From Halomonas stenophila (lineage in GTDB: Bacteria; Pseudomonadota; Gammaproteobacteria; Pseudomonadales; Halomonadaceae), in assembly GCF_014192275.1 (NCBI RefSeq), contig NZ_JACHXR010000018.1, forward strand, positions 1 to 49,120: a stretch of DNA of 49,120 bases, written 5' to 3'. The position numbers were made by a program, and so were the translations under genes. Shown here in pieces: positions 1 through 8,738 of the stretch. A model generated the notes under the pieces. That model searched no databases. It had not been told where the DNA came from and was given only the letters and a program-made list of their open reading frames with translations. Position 1 is the first letter of the stretch. Each line of letters starts with the position of its first letter.

Positions 1-94
1 CCGCTCGTGTTGATTGAGATCTTGGTCGTGATCAATCAACAGGATACGCCACCCTTCCTACCTCCTCCCGTACACCAGAAATCACCATAGCTCC

Positions 95-2272
95 GTGGTG
101 ATCTGGCAGTCCTATAATCAGGATGGCTCCAACTATGGTATCTATGGGCAGCGCTATGCGGCTGATGGAACGGCCGCGGAAGGAGAATTTCAAGTCAATA
201 CTTTCAACTTTAGCAGTCAATCCACTCCGTCCGTAGCCGCTTTGGCCGATGGCGGCTTTGTGGTGAGCTGGCATTCCAATGGTCAGGATGGCTCCGGTTG
301 GGGCATCTACGGCCAGCGCTATGCAGCGGATGGCACGACCGTGGCGGGGGAGTTCCAGATCAATACATACACTACGAGTACCCAAGCAAATCCGTCTGTG
401 GCAGCCTTGGATGATGGCGGCTTCGTGGTGACATGGGAGTCCTGGGAACAGGATGGCTACCTCTCTGGCATTTACGGTCAACGCTATGATGTCGAGGGCA
501 ATACTGTCGGAGTCGAGCAATATTTGCATGCATCAACCCTCAGCAGTCAGAGCCAATCCAAGGTCGTAGAACTCTCGGATGGCACCATCGCCATGGCGTT
601 TCTAGATTCATCTGAAGGCTTGGTGGTTTCCCTCGATGGTGAGGCACCAGCCATAGGAGGAGAAACCGCTTCCTTTGCAGCGGACGATGCCGTCACTAGC
701 ACAAGCCCTTATTCAAAGGGTTTACCCGTCCCTGGCAAACATATCACGCCTTTGGCCGATGGGGGCTACGTGGTGACCTGGGTATCCTATGATCAGGATG
801 GATCCCAGTATGGTGTCTATGGGCAGCGCTATGCCGCCGATGGCACCGCCGTGACAGGTGAATTCCGTGTCAATACGACCACTACGGCTAATCAATATTA
901 TCCTTCGGTGGCTTCCCTCGCTGATGGTGGCTTCGTGATGACCTGGTCATCTTATGATCAGGACGGCTCCGGGTATGGCATCTATGGTCAGCGCTATGAC
1001 GCCTACGGCACAGCTGTAGGAAGTGAGTTTCAGATCAATACCTATTCGGTGGACGATCAGCGTTATTCTTCAGTGGCCGCGCTGGAAGATGGAGGTTTCA
1101 TGGTGACCTGGTCATCGGATGGTCAGGACGGCTTCGGGTATGGCATCTATGGCCAGCGCTTTGCGGATGACGGCACGGCTGTGGAGGGCGAGTTCCAGGT
1201 CAATGCAACCACGGCGAGCAACCAGCTGCGATCATCGGTTGTTTCCCTAGCCGATGGTGGCTTTTTGGTGACCTGGGAATCCTCTGGTCAGGACGGCTCC
1301 GGTTGGGGCATCTACGGCCAGCGCTATGCAGCGGATGGCACGACCGTGGCGGGGGAGTTCCAGATCAATACATACACTTCGAGCACCCAAGCATCTCCGT
1401 CTGTAGCTGCCCTGGTTGATGGCGGCTTCGTGGTGACTTGGCAGTCCTTTGGCCAGGATGGCTCCAACAATGGTATCTATGGGCAGCGTTATGCCGCCGA
1501 CGGCACTACCGTAGGGGGGGAATTCCAAGTCAATACATACACCACGGGTAACCAAGTGTGGCCGTCGGTGGCCTCCCTCGCCGATGGCGGATTCGTGGTG
1601 TCCTGGGGATCTCAAGATCAGGATGGCTCCGAGTATGGCATCTATGGTCAGCGCTACGATGCCGATGGCATGGCCGTGGGCCCCGAGTTCCGTCTTTCGC
1701 AAGAGGTTTCTGGTCAGCAAGCTAGCCCGAGCATCGTGGAACTCGCCGGCGGAAGCCTGGCGCTGGCTTATCAGGAGGGTAACCAGATCGCCGTACGGCA
1801 TCTGGTGGATTTAAACCAAGAAATTGCCATATCTAAGGATATCACCGGCACCGAGGGAAACGACACCCTGATCGGCAGCGATGTCGCCGACACCCTGGAT
1901 GGGGCGAGCGGGGACGATAGCCTGACCGGCGGAGCTGGTGACGACACCCTGACCGGCGGGACGGGCAATAACCGCTTTATCTTCGAGCCGGTCGACGACC
2001 TCGGCGTCGATACCCTCCTCGACTTCACCATGGGCAGCGGCGAGGACGCGGATGTGCTGGTCGTCGCTCCCCTGTTGCAGGGCTACGACCCGCAGACGTC
2101 CACGCTGGCGGATTTCGTCCAGGTCCGGGAGGAGAACGGCGATAGCGTGGTCAGCGTGGATCGCGACGGTGCCGGGGAGGCGTATGCGGCCGAGGATGTG
2201 GCCGTTCTGGTGGGCGTGAGCGGTATCGATGCGGACGCGCTGCTGGCAAACCAGAATCTAGAGCTCCTCTGA
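95..2272 (+). CDS. RTX/tandem-repeat secreted protein, 5' incomplete
   Basis: The reading frame encodes a large repeat protein, probably exported by the type I system encoded just downstream. Nine copies of a roughly 55-residue repeat can be seen, each centred on QDGSxxGIYGQRY followed by a GEFQINT-like strand. The C-terminal part has RTX-type glycine-aspartate nonapeptides (GNDTLIGSD, GDDSLTGG, GDDTLTGG, near residues 580-625), which bind calcium in this family, and then a likely C-terminal secretion region. The listed start is a GTG with no Shine-Dalgarno sequence, and it cuts into the first repeat just before its VVxWQ strand. The frame has a stop at 29-31, and residues encoded between there and 95 do not resemble the repeat. 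The true N-terminus is therefore missing, either outside the window or lost. The base composition is clearly less GC-rich than the neighbours. RTX identity is fairly sure; function (adhesin, enzyme or other) is unknown. Confidence 0.7.
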   Translation: MVIWQSYNQDGSNYGIYGQRYAADGTAAEGEFQVNTFNFSSQSTPSVAALADGGFVVSWHSNGQDGSGWGIYGQRYAADGTTVAGEFQINTYTTSTQANPSVAALDDGGFVVTWESWEQDGYLSGIYGQRYDVEGNTVGVEQYLHASTLSSQSQSKVVELSDGTIAMAFLDSSEGLVVSLDGEAPAIGGETASFAADDAVTSTSPYSKGLPVPGKHITPLADGGYVVTWVSYDQDGSQYGVYGQRYAADGTAVTGEFRVNTTTTANQYYPSVASLADGGFVMTWSSYDQDGSGYGIYGQRYDAYGTAVGSEFQINTYSVDDQRYSSVAALEDGGFMVTWSSDGQDGFGYGIYGQRFADDGTAVEGEFQVNATTASNQLRSSVVSLADGGFLVTWESSGQDGSGWGIYGQRYAADGTTVAGEFQINTYTSSTQASPSVAALVDGGFVVTWQSFGQDGSNNGIYGQRYAADGTTVGGEFQVNTYTTGNQVWPSVASLADGGFVVSWGSQDQDGSEYGIYGQRYDADGMAVGPEFRLSQEVSGQQASPSIVELAGGSLALAYQEGNQIAVRHLVDLNQEIAISKDITGTEGNDTLIGSDVADTLDGASGDDSLTGGAGDDTLTGGTGNNRFIFEPVDDLGVDTLLDFTMGSGEDADVLVVAPLLQGYDPQTSTLADFVQVREENGDSVVSVDRDGAGEAYAAEDVAVLVGVSGIDADALLANQNLELL
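290..373 (+). repeat. 84-bp direct repeat, copy 1
   Basis: By eye, this block is identical base for base to 1295-1378. It covers the second GIYGQRY repeat unit of the RTX-type gene. Other repeat units in the gene are far more diverged at the DNA level, so these two have been homogenised or duplicated recently. Confidence 0.85.
1295..1378 (+). repeat. 84-bp direct repeat, copy 2
   Basis: This is the partner of the block at 290-373, 1005 bp (335 codons) away and in frame. Recombination between the two would delete or add a whole number of codons. Confidence 0.85.
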
Positions 2273-2611
2273 TCGCTCGCCGGTCTCGGAGGCGCCGCCT
2301 GGTGCACCTTGCCAGGCGGCATGTTGTTACTGCCATGACGCATCGGTGAACGGGGAGCCATGCCAAGTATTGTTCGTACCTTAACATGGCCCATGTCTGC
2401 ATGATGTGCGTTCGATGATCATGATATCAAGACGTTACTAAGTTGTTATCGGGTGGCTATTAAACTCTCGACTACTTTATTGAAGGGGCTTTTGTAACAG
2501 CGGAGCTTATGTGCCTTACCCGATGATGCTGCTTGGACAAGGCCATGTCCGGAGCGCTGGTGATAGGGCGGAAGGCAGTTAGTCACTCATTGAAGTGGTA
2601 GGGAGGATGGC
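2273..2611. other. AT-richer intergenic region upstream of the secretion genes
   Basis: No credible gene is seen in these 339 bp. Just after the RTX stop there is a 9-bp stem hairpin (2294-2302 with 2312-2320). It lacks a clear T-run, so it is only a weak terminator candidate. The sequence from about 2400 to 2560 is unusually AT-rich for this genome. It contains a loose promoter-like pair, TTACTA and TATTAA with 17-bp spacing, near 2435-2465. The secretion genes may therefore have their own promoter. Confidence 0.4.
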
Positions 2612-4402
2612 ATGGCTGACCCCCATTCAAACGATGAGCTTTGGCAAGTCCTGGGAACCTGCCGCAAATCCTTCCTGATGGTCGGGTTCTTCAGCCTGTT
2701 CATTAACCTGCTGATGCTGGTTCCAGCCATCTACATGCTCCAGGTTTATGATCGCGTCATCACCACCTACAGCGAGGAGACATTGCTACTGTTGACACTG
2801 ATCGCGGTCTTTCTCTTCCTCGTCATGGGCGGGCTCGAACTGGTTCGTTCCCGGATCCTGGTCAGGGTCGGTAACCGGCTGGAGACGCTACTCGGCGAAC
2901 GGCTCTATGGGGCCATGATAAAGAAGACCCTGACGGTTCCCGGCCTGCCGTCGGTGCAGCCCCTCAACGACCTGGCCAGCATCCGCCAGTTTCTTACGGG
3001 TAACGGGCTCTTCGCCTTCTTCGACGCGCCCTGGATTCCGCTCTACTTGGGCGTCCTGTTCTTGTTCCATGTGTGGCTTGGGGTCTTTGCCACCGTGGCG
3101 GGCCTCCTGCTGCTGGCATTGGCGATCGCCAATGAGATATCGACCCGGCGACTGCTGTCGGCCGCTACCAGCGAGAACATCCAGTCCCGGGACCTGGCCA
3201 GCAGCAATCTGCGCAACGCCGAGGTGCTGCAGGCCATGGGCATGGTGCCTCAGGTCATGCAGCGGTGGGCGTCGAGGCATCACGATGCCCTGTGTTATCA
3301 GTCAGCAGCCAGCGATCGGGCGGGCATCCTGATCAACCTTTCCAAGATGCTGCGCATCATGTTCCAGTCCCTGATCCTGGGGCTAGGGGCCTACCTGGTA
3401 CTCCAGAGGGAAGTCTCGCCGGGCATGATGATCGCGGGCTCCATCATCATGGGCCGCGCGTTGGCTCCCATCGACCAGATGATCGGTGGCTGGAAGGGCG
3501 TGGTCGGGGCCCGTGGCGCCTATCGGCGTATTGCCGACTTGCTCGCCAAGATACCCCCCGATGGCGACAGCATGGAGCTGCCGCCCCCGAAGGGCCATGT
3601 CAGCGTGGAAGCCGTCGCGGCGGCGGCCCCGGGGGAGCGACAACCGGCCATTACTGGCATCCACTTCACGGTACAGCCAGGCGAACAGGTCGGAATCGTC
3701 GGGCCCAGTGCCGCGGGCAAGTCGACCCTGGCCAGGGCCGTGCTGGGCATCTGGCCTGCATTGGCGGGCACGGTGCGCCTCGATGGTGCCGATATCACGC
3801 AATGGAATCGACAGGAGGTGGGCGCCTACCTCGGCTACCTGCCCCAGGACATCGAGCTCTTCCATGGCTCTATCAGCGAGAATATTGCCCGCTTCGATGA
3901 AATCGACGCCGCTCAGGTCGTAGAGGCGGCCAGAAAGGCGGGGGTGCATGAGATGATCCTTCGCCTGCCTCAAGGATACGATACCCAGATCGACGGCAAC
4001 GGCACCCTTTCCGGCGGTCAACGCCAGCGCATCGGGCTGGCTCGGGCCCTCTATGGTCGCCCGGTATTGGTCGTGCTCGATGAGCCCAACGCCTATCTCG
4101 ATGCTGAGGGGGACAAAGCACTCACCGCATGCCTCCAGCAGCTGAAGCGAGAGGGCACCACCCTGTTCGTGATCAGCCATCGCTCGGCGATCCTCCAGGG
4201 AGTGGACAAGCTGTTGGTGCTGAAGGAGGGGCGCATGGATCGATGGGGGACTGCCTGCGAGGTCCTTGGTCAGATCACCCGGCCTGCGACAGGCGTCAGG
4301 CTGAATGGCAAGGGGGTGGGGGTGAACGGGCGCTTGTCTCCCTTGAGTCAGTCCGTTAACGAGGCCGCCACCCAACGGGGTGGCGGCGAGGAGCCGTCCT
4401 GA
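2612..4402 (+). CDS. prtD: Type I secretion ABC transporter (PrtD family)
   Basis: This is an inner-membrane permease fused to an ATPase that powers one-step export of RTX-type substrates. The N-terminal third holds hydrophobic helices (residues about 25-75 and 135-180), typical of the PrtD/AprD exporter fold. It lacks the C39-like domain found in HlyB. The ATPase domain follows, with Walker A GPSAAGKST near residue 366, the signature LSGGQRQRIGLA near 465, Walker B VLVVLDEPN near 484 and an ISHR switch histidine near 521. The DEPN variant is typical of PrtD. Length (596 aa) is normal. GGGAGG lies five bases before the ATG. The stop overlaps the start of the next gene by one base (TGATG), so the two are translationally coupled. 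The adjacent RTX protein is the obvious candidate substrate. Confidence 0.92.
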   Translation: MADPHSNDELWQVLGTCRKSFLMVGFFSLFINLLMLVPAIYMLQVYDRVITTYSEETLLLLTLIAVFLFLVMGGLELVRSRILVRVGNRLETLLGERLYGAMIKKTLTVPGLPSVQPLNDLASIRQFLTGNGLFAFFDAPWIPLYLGVLFLFHVWLGVFATVAGLLLLALAIANEISTRRLLSAATSENIQSRDLASSNLRNAEVLQAMGMVPQVMQRWASRHHDALCYQSAASDRAGILINLSKMLRIMFQSLILGLGAYLVLQREVSPGMMIAGSIIMGRALAPIDQMIGGWKGVVGARGAYRRIADLLAKIPPDGDSMELPPPKGHVSVEAVAAAAPGERQPAITGIHFTVQPGEQVGIVGPSAAGKSTLARAVLGIWPALAGTVRLDGADITQWNRQEVGAYLGYLPQDIELFHGSISENIARFDEIDAAQVVEAARKAGVHEMILRLPQGYDTQIDGNGTLSGGQRQRIGLARALYGRPVLVVLDEPNAYLDAEGDKALTACLQQLKREGTTLFVISHRSAILQGVDKLLVLKEGRMDRWGTACEVLGQITRPATGVRLNGKGVGVNGRLSPLSQSVNEAATQRGGGEEPS

Positions 4403-5736
4403 TGAGCCACCCAACGCCAGCGTCGAGTGTGAAGGCTCGCCCCACAACGCTTCCCCTTGCCGACCAGGCCTGTTGTCGCTGGGGATTGGCGCTGCTCCTG
4501 GTGGCTTTCGGGGGATTCGGGGGCTGGGCGCTTTCCGCCAATCTCGCCGTCGTGGTGGTCGCACCCGGCTCCCTCTCGGTGGAATCCTTCAAGAAGACCA
4601 TCCAGCACCTTGAAGGGGGCATCGTCGAGCGGATTCTCGTCGAGGACGGCCATGGCGTTGACGCCGGTGAGCCCCTGTTGGTCATCGACGATACCCAGGT
4701 GCGTGCCGCATTGCAGATCGCCCAGTCCCAGTACGCCATCGCCCGGGCGCGCGAAGTTCGCCTGCTGGCCGAACAGGCCGGGGAGGCCACCTTGGCGTTT
4801 CCGCAGGACCTGATCGATGTCGGCTCGTCGCGAGTGGCGGAGGTGATCCGTGTCCAGGGGCGCCTCTTCCATGCCAGGCGTGAATCCTTGCAGGGCACCC
4901 TGTTGTCCCTCGATGCCCAGGTCGTGCAGATGCAGGAACAAATCGCCGGGTTGGAGACCAAGGACCGGATCATGTTCCAACGCATTGATTCGCTGAGCCG
5001 CGAGGCGGCGGATCATCGTGCCCTGCTCCGGCAGAGACTGGGCAACAACGTCCGCTTGCGAGAGGTGGAGCGGCAGATCCTCGAGTTCGAGAGCGAGATG
5101 GCGGAGGACCGTGCCCGCGTCGCCAGCCTGAAGGCGCAGATCGGCGAGACCCTGCAGAACAAGGAGGTCCGCCTCCAGGAGTACCAGCAGGAGGTTGGCG
5201 AGAGGTTGTGGGACGTCCAGGCCCTGGTCACGGACGCCGAGGAGCGTATCGCGGCCCTTCAGGACGAGGCACGCCGTACCTTGGTGACGGCCCCCGTGGC
5301 AGGCACCGTGGTGGATCTGAAGGTGCACACCCTGGGGGCCGTGGTGGGGCCAGGAGACCCCCTGCTGGATATCGTGCCCAGCGGCGATGGCCTCGTGGTC
5401 GAGGCCCGGGTCGTGGACCGGGACGTCGACAACGTCTATGTCGGCCAGCCGGCCGAGATCCGCTTCAGCGCCTTCAACCAGCGGCTGTCCAACGTCATCG
5501 AGGGAAGGGTCGTGCATGTCTCGGCGGACAGCTTCGTGGATGAGGCTACCAGCACTCGGTATTACAGGGTACGAGTCCAGGTGACCGAGCGGGGCCACGA
5601 GGACATGACCGATAACATGCAGTTGCTGTCCGGTATGCCCGCCGAGGTGATGCTGCGTACCGGGGAACGGACACTCGCCAGTTATATCGCCAAGCCCATC
5701 AACGACATGCTGGCGCGCGCCATGCGCGAAGACTGA
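4402..5736 (+). CDS. Type I secretion membrane fusion protein (HlyD/PrtE family)
   Basis: This periplasmic adaptor links the ABC exporter to an outer-membrane TolC-type channel. A short cytoplasmic N-terminus is followed by one membrane helix (residues about 28-55). Next comes a split lipoyl/barrel-sandwich region (KTIQHLEGGIVERILVEDG near 66-85, then VTAPVAGTVVDLKVHTLGA near 295-313). A long charged helical hairpin lies between them (about 95-290), and a C-terminal beta-barrel ends the protein. Length of 444 aa fits the family. It begins one base inside the stop of the ABC gene. No TolC-like outer-membrane gene lies in the window, so the channel must be encoded elsewhere. The family assignment is firm; the substrate is inferred from position only. 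Confidence 0.9.
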   Translation: MSHPTPASSVKARPTTLPLADQACCRWGLALLLVAFGGFGGWALSANLAVVVVAPGSLSVESFKKTIQHLEGGIVERILVEDGHGVDAGEPLLVIDDTQVRAALQIAQSQYAIARAREVRLLAEQAGEATLAFPQDLIDVGSSRVAEVIRVQGRLFHARRESLQGTLLSLDAQVVQMQEQIAGLETKDRIMFQRIDSLSREAADHRALLRQRLGNNVRLREVERQILEFESEMAEDRARVASLKAQIGETLQNKEVRLQEYQQEVGERLWDVQALVTDAEERIAALQDEARRTLVTAPVAGTVVDLKVHTLGAVVGPGDPLLDIVPSGDGLVVEARVVDRDVDNVYVGQPAEIRFSAFNQRLSNVIEGRVVHVSADSFVDEATSTRYYRVRVQVTERGHEDMTDNMQLLSGMPAEVMLRTGERTLASYIAKPINDMLARAMRED

Positions 5737-5881
5737 CTCCTTGGTAGCGTAAGGCGCGTGGAAGGGAGGGGCCTGTAATGGATACTGAGGTTTCGATGTG
5801 TTGAGTCTTGGGGAAACGGGGCCATCACGTCGCTCCCGCCGGAAAATCCCGCTCGGCCGAGGCCACCGCGCGCACCAAGCG

Positions 5882-5904
5882 CCGGGGCTGAGGGACAGCC
5901 CCGG
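5882..5904 (-). terminator. Hairpin after the P-type ATPase
   Basis: CCGGGGCTG and CAGCCCCGG form a 9-bp stem with a 5-base loop, directly after the ATPase stop codon on the minus strand and between two convergent genes. There is no T-run on either side. It is a plausible but non-canonical terminator or 3' stabiliser. Confidence 0.45.
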
Positions 5905-5906
5905 GG

Positions 5907-8618
5907 TCAGCCCCGTCGGCGCAGCAGCGCCTTCTCCGCCTCGACGATCAGCAGCACGGCCACCGCGGTGGCCAGGATCGCCACCCAGTGTGCCGGGGCC
6001 AGGCCCGCGGCGCCGAACAGCCGCTGCAGGACGGGCACGTAGGTCCAGGCCAGCTGGATCACGGCGATCAGGCCGATGGCCACCCACACCGGACGGCTGC
6101 CGAACAGCCCCTGTCGGGACAGCACGCTGCGGGTCAGGTAGCGGCTGTTGATCAGGTAGGCGGCACAGCCGGCCACCAGCATGTTCACCGCGCCGGCCCG
6201 AGCCTGGGCGATGTCGCCTCCCTGGGCGTTGTGGATCCAGGAGAAGACGCCGTAGGTGGCCAGCAGCAACAGCGTCGAGACGAAGATCACCCGCCACAGC
6301 AGGAAGAGGTCCAGTAGCGCCGCATCCGGGTCCCGCGGGGGACGTCGCATCAGGTCGTGCTCGCCGGGCTCGAAGGCCAGCGCCAGGCCCAGGGTCACGG
6401 CCACCACCATATTGACCCACAGCGCCTGGATCGGGGTCACCGGCAGCAGCGACCCGGACAGCACCGCCAGCATGATCGCGAGTCCCTGGGCCCCGTTGGT
6501 GGGCAGCAGGAAGGTGATGGTCTTGCGGATGTTGTCGTAGACCTTCCGTCCCTCGCGGATGGCGGCGACGATGGTGGCGAAATTGTCGTCGGCGAGGACC
6601 ATCTCCGCGGCCTCCCGGGCCGCCGCGGTGCCCTGGCGGCCCATGGCCACGCCGACGTCGGCGCGCTTGAGGGCCGGGCCGTCGTTGACCCCGTCGCCGG
6701 TCATGGCGCAGACCTTCCCCCGGGACTGCAGGGCCTCGACCAGGCGCAGCTTGTGCTCGGGGGCGGCCCGGGCGAAGACATCGACCGTCAGGACGGCATC
6801 GGCCAGCGCCGCGTCGGATAGCGTCTCGAGCTCGTGACCGGTGATCACCCGCTGCGTCTGCTCGAACCCCAGGCGCTCGGCGATCGCCCGCGCCGTGGCG
6901 GCATGGTCGCCGGTGACCATCACCGGCCGGATGCCCGCCGCACGGCACTCGGCCACGGCGGCGGCGACCTCCTCCCGGGGCGGGTCCCACATGCCCACCA
7001 GGCCCAACAGCACCAGCCCCGCCTCGACGTGTTCGTCGGTCAGGTCGTGGAGGTCGTGCAGCGGCTTCTCGGCCAGGGCCAGCACCCTCAGGCCGCGGCT
7101 GGAGAGGGCCTGGAGGCGCTGCTCCCAGAGGGCAGGGTCCAGCTCGGCCTCGCCCTGCGCGGTGCGCACGCTGTGGCACCTCGCCAGCAGCCGGTCGGGG
7201 GCGCCCTTGACCAGCAGGACCGGTTCCCCTTCCACCTTGTGGAGGGTGGCCATGTACTGGCGCCCGGACTCGAAGGGGATGGCGTCGTGCCGGTCGTGAT
7301 CGCCGCGGATCTCGGCCGCCGACAGGCCGGCCTTGGCCGCGGCCACCACCAGGGCCCCTTCGGTGGGGTCGCCGTGGATGCGCCATTCTTCACCTTCGCG
7401 GACCAGCTCGGCGTCGTTGCACAGCACACCGACCTTCAGGAAGTGACGCAGGGCTGGATGGTCGTCGAGGTTCAGCGCCTCCCGGCGGGCCGCGTCGCCC
7501 TCGACCGCATGCAGCTCGCCTTGCGGGGCGAAGCCCGTGCCGTCGAGACGGATCTCGCCTTCGGGCAGCCAGATCGCCTGGGCGGTCATCTCGTTGCGGG
7601 TCAGGGTGCCGGTCTTGTCCGAGAAGATGGTCGACACCGAGCCCAGGGTCTCCACCGCGGGCAGGCGGCGGATGATGGCCTGGCAGCGGGCCATGGCCTG
7701 CACCCCGAGGGCCAGGCCGATGGTGACGATGGCCGGCAGGCCCTCGGGAATGGCCGCGACCGCCAGTCCCACCGCGGCCATGAACATCGCCGCCACCGGC
7801 TGGTCGTGGATTATCACCCCGATCACGGCCGTGACCACCGCACACGCCAGGATGAGCGTCGCCAGCACCCGCCCCGCCCGGTCCAGCTGGCGCAGCAGCG
7901 GCGTGCGCAGCTTCTCGACATTGCCGAGCAGCGCGGAGATGCGGCCGAGCTCGGTATCCGCCCCGGTCGCCACCACCAGGCCCCGGGCGCTTCCCTGGGC
8001 CACCAGGGTGCCGGCATAGGCCATAGCGCTGCGATCGCCGAGCTCGGCGTCTTCCGGCACCGGAGCGCTGTCCTTGTCCACCGGCAGCGACTCGCCGGTC
8101 AGCGTGGCCTCCTGATGGCGCAGCCGGCGAGCCTCCAGCAGGCGCAGATCGGCCGGTACCCGATCGCCGCTCTCGAGCAGCACGATATCCCCGGGGACCA
8201 GCGCCTCGGCGGCGATATCGCAGCGGCGACCGTCACGCAGCACCTGGGCCCGCGGGGCGAGCAGGTCGCGGATGCGGGCCAGGGCCTGTTCGGCGCGGCC
8301 CTCCTGGATGAAACCGATCAGGACGATGATGCCGACCACGCCGAGGATGGCGGCGGCGTCCACGACCTCCCCGAGCACCAGGCTGCCGACGGCGGCCACG
8401 ACCAGGATGAGCATCAGCAGGTTCGCGAACTGGGCCAGCAGCCGCCGCCAGGCGGAGCGGGGGCGCGCCTGGGGCAGGCGATTGGGGCCGAAGCGGCGGT
8501 AGCGGGTCTCGGCCTCGGTGGCGGCGAGCCCCTCGGGGCGGCTGTCCAGGCGGGCGAGCGCCTGCTCGACGCTCAGGGCGTGCCAGGCAGGGGGAGTGGG
8601 GCGATAGCCGACATCCAT
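5907..8618 (-). CDS. P-type cation-transporting ATPase (P2A-like, ion unknown)
   Basis: A membrane ion pump of 903 aa. It has an N-terminal cation ATPase domain, the actuator motif TGES (about residue 173), the phosphorylation motif DKTGTLT (Asp near 334), TGDGVND (about 640) and ten predicted helices. The M4 motif IPEGLP keeps the conserved Glu. M5 reads TNGAQGL and M6 reads LWVNMVVAVTLG. Compared with the calcium pump SERCA (NVGE and WVNLVTDG), the M5 Glu is Gln and the M6 Thr-Asp pair is Val-Ala. Calcium transport by the SERCA mechanism is therefore doubtful. The start at 8618 was chosen because GGAGG lies eight bases upstream; the frame remains open a further 33 codons without a better site. 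A perfect FNR/ANR box lies about 100 bp upstream, suggesting induction at low oxygen. The family call is sure; the ion is not. Confidence 0.88.
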   Translation of the reverse strand: MDVGYRPTPPAWHALSVEQALARLDSRPEGLAATEAETRYRRFGPNRLPQARPRSAWRRLLAQFANLLMLILVVAAVGSLVLGEVVDAAAILGVVGIIVLIGFIQEGRAEQALARIRDLLAPRAQVLRDGRRCDIAAEALVPGDIVLLESGDRVPADLRLLEARRLRHQEATLTGESLPVDKDSAPVPEDAELGDRSAMAYAGTLVAQGSARGLVVATGADTELGRISALLGNVEKLRTPLLRQLDRAGRVLATLILACAVVTAVIGVIIHDQPVAAMFMAAVGLAVAAIPEGLPAIVTIGLALGVQAMARCQAIIRRLPAVETLGSVSTIFSDKTGTLTRNEMTAQAIWLPEGEIRLDGTGFAPQGELHAVEGDAARREALNLDDHPALRHFLKVGVLCNDAELVREGEEWRIHGDPTEGALVVAAAKAGLSAAEIRGDHDRHDAIPFESGRQYMATLHKVEGEPVLLVKGAPDRLLARCHSVRTAQGEAELDPALWEQRLQALSSRGLRVLALAEKPLHDLHDLTDEHVEAGLVLLGLVGMWDPPREEVAAAVAECRAAGIRPVMVTGDHAATARAIAERLGFEQTQRVITGHELETLSDAALADAVLTVDVFARAAPEHKLRLVEALQSRGKVCAMTGDGVNDGPALKRADVGVAMGRQGTAAAREAAEMVLADDNFATIVAAIREGRKVYDNIRKTITFLLPTNGAQGLAIMLAVLSGSLLPVTPIQALWVNMVVAVTLGLALAFEPGEHDLMRRPPRDPDAALLDLFLLWRVIFVSTLLLLATYGVFSWIHNAQGGDIAQARAGAVNMLVAGCAAYLINSRYLTRSVLSRQGLFGSRPVWVAIGLIAVIQLAWTYVPVLQRLFGAAGLAPAHWVAILATAVAVLLIVEAEKALLRRRG

Positions 8619-8719
8619 GGTCGAGGCCTCCGGGGCGAGGACGATGAAGACGACTATGCTGCAGCGCAGCGCGGGCGGCAAGGATGGGGCGGGATCCGCT
8701 ATCATCGCGGGGACCATCC

Positions 8720-8733
8720 TTGATCCGGATCAA
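8720..8733. promoter_or_regulatory. FNR/ANR-type box
   Basis: TTGATCCGGATCAA matches the FNR/ANR consensus TTGATnnnnATCAA at every defined position. It lies six bases before the ychJ start codon, too close to activate ychJ. It is 102 bp upstream of the divergent P-type ATPase start, a suitable distance to activate that gene. Site identity is seen in the sequence; regulation is inferred. Confidence 0.75.
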
Positions 8734-8738
8734 ATACC

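Noticed and set aside
95..1720. Regularly spaced repeats that might suggest a CRISPR array
   Set aside because: The repeats are about 165 bp, coding, in frame and translate to a conserved protein motif; there are no unique spacers of uniform length.
4348..7386. A 1012-codon minus-strand frame spanning the HlyD and P-type ATPase genes
   Set aside because: It is antisense or out of phase with two well-recognised proteins and has the Arg/Gly/Pro-rich composition typical of shadow frames in GC-rich DNA.
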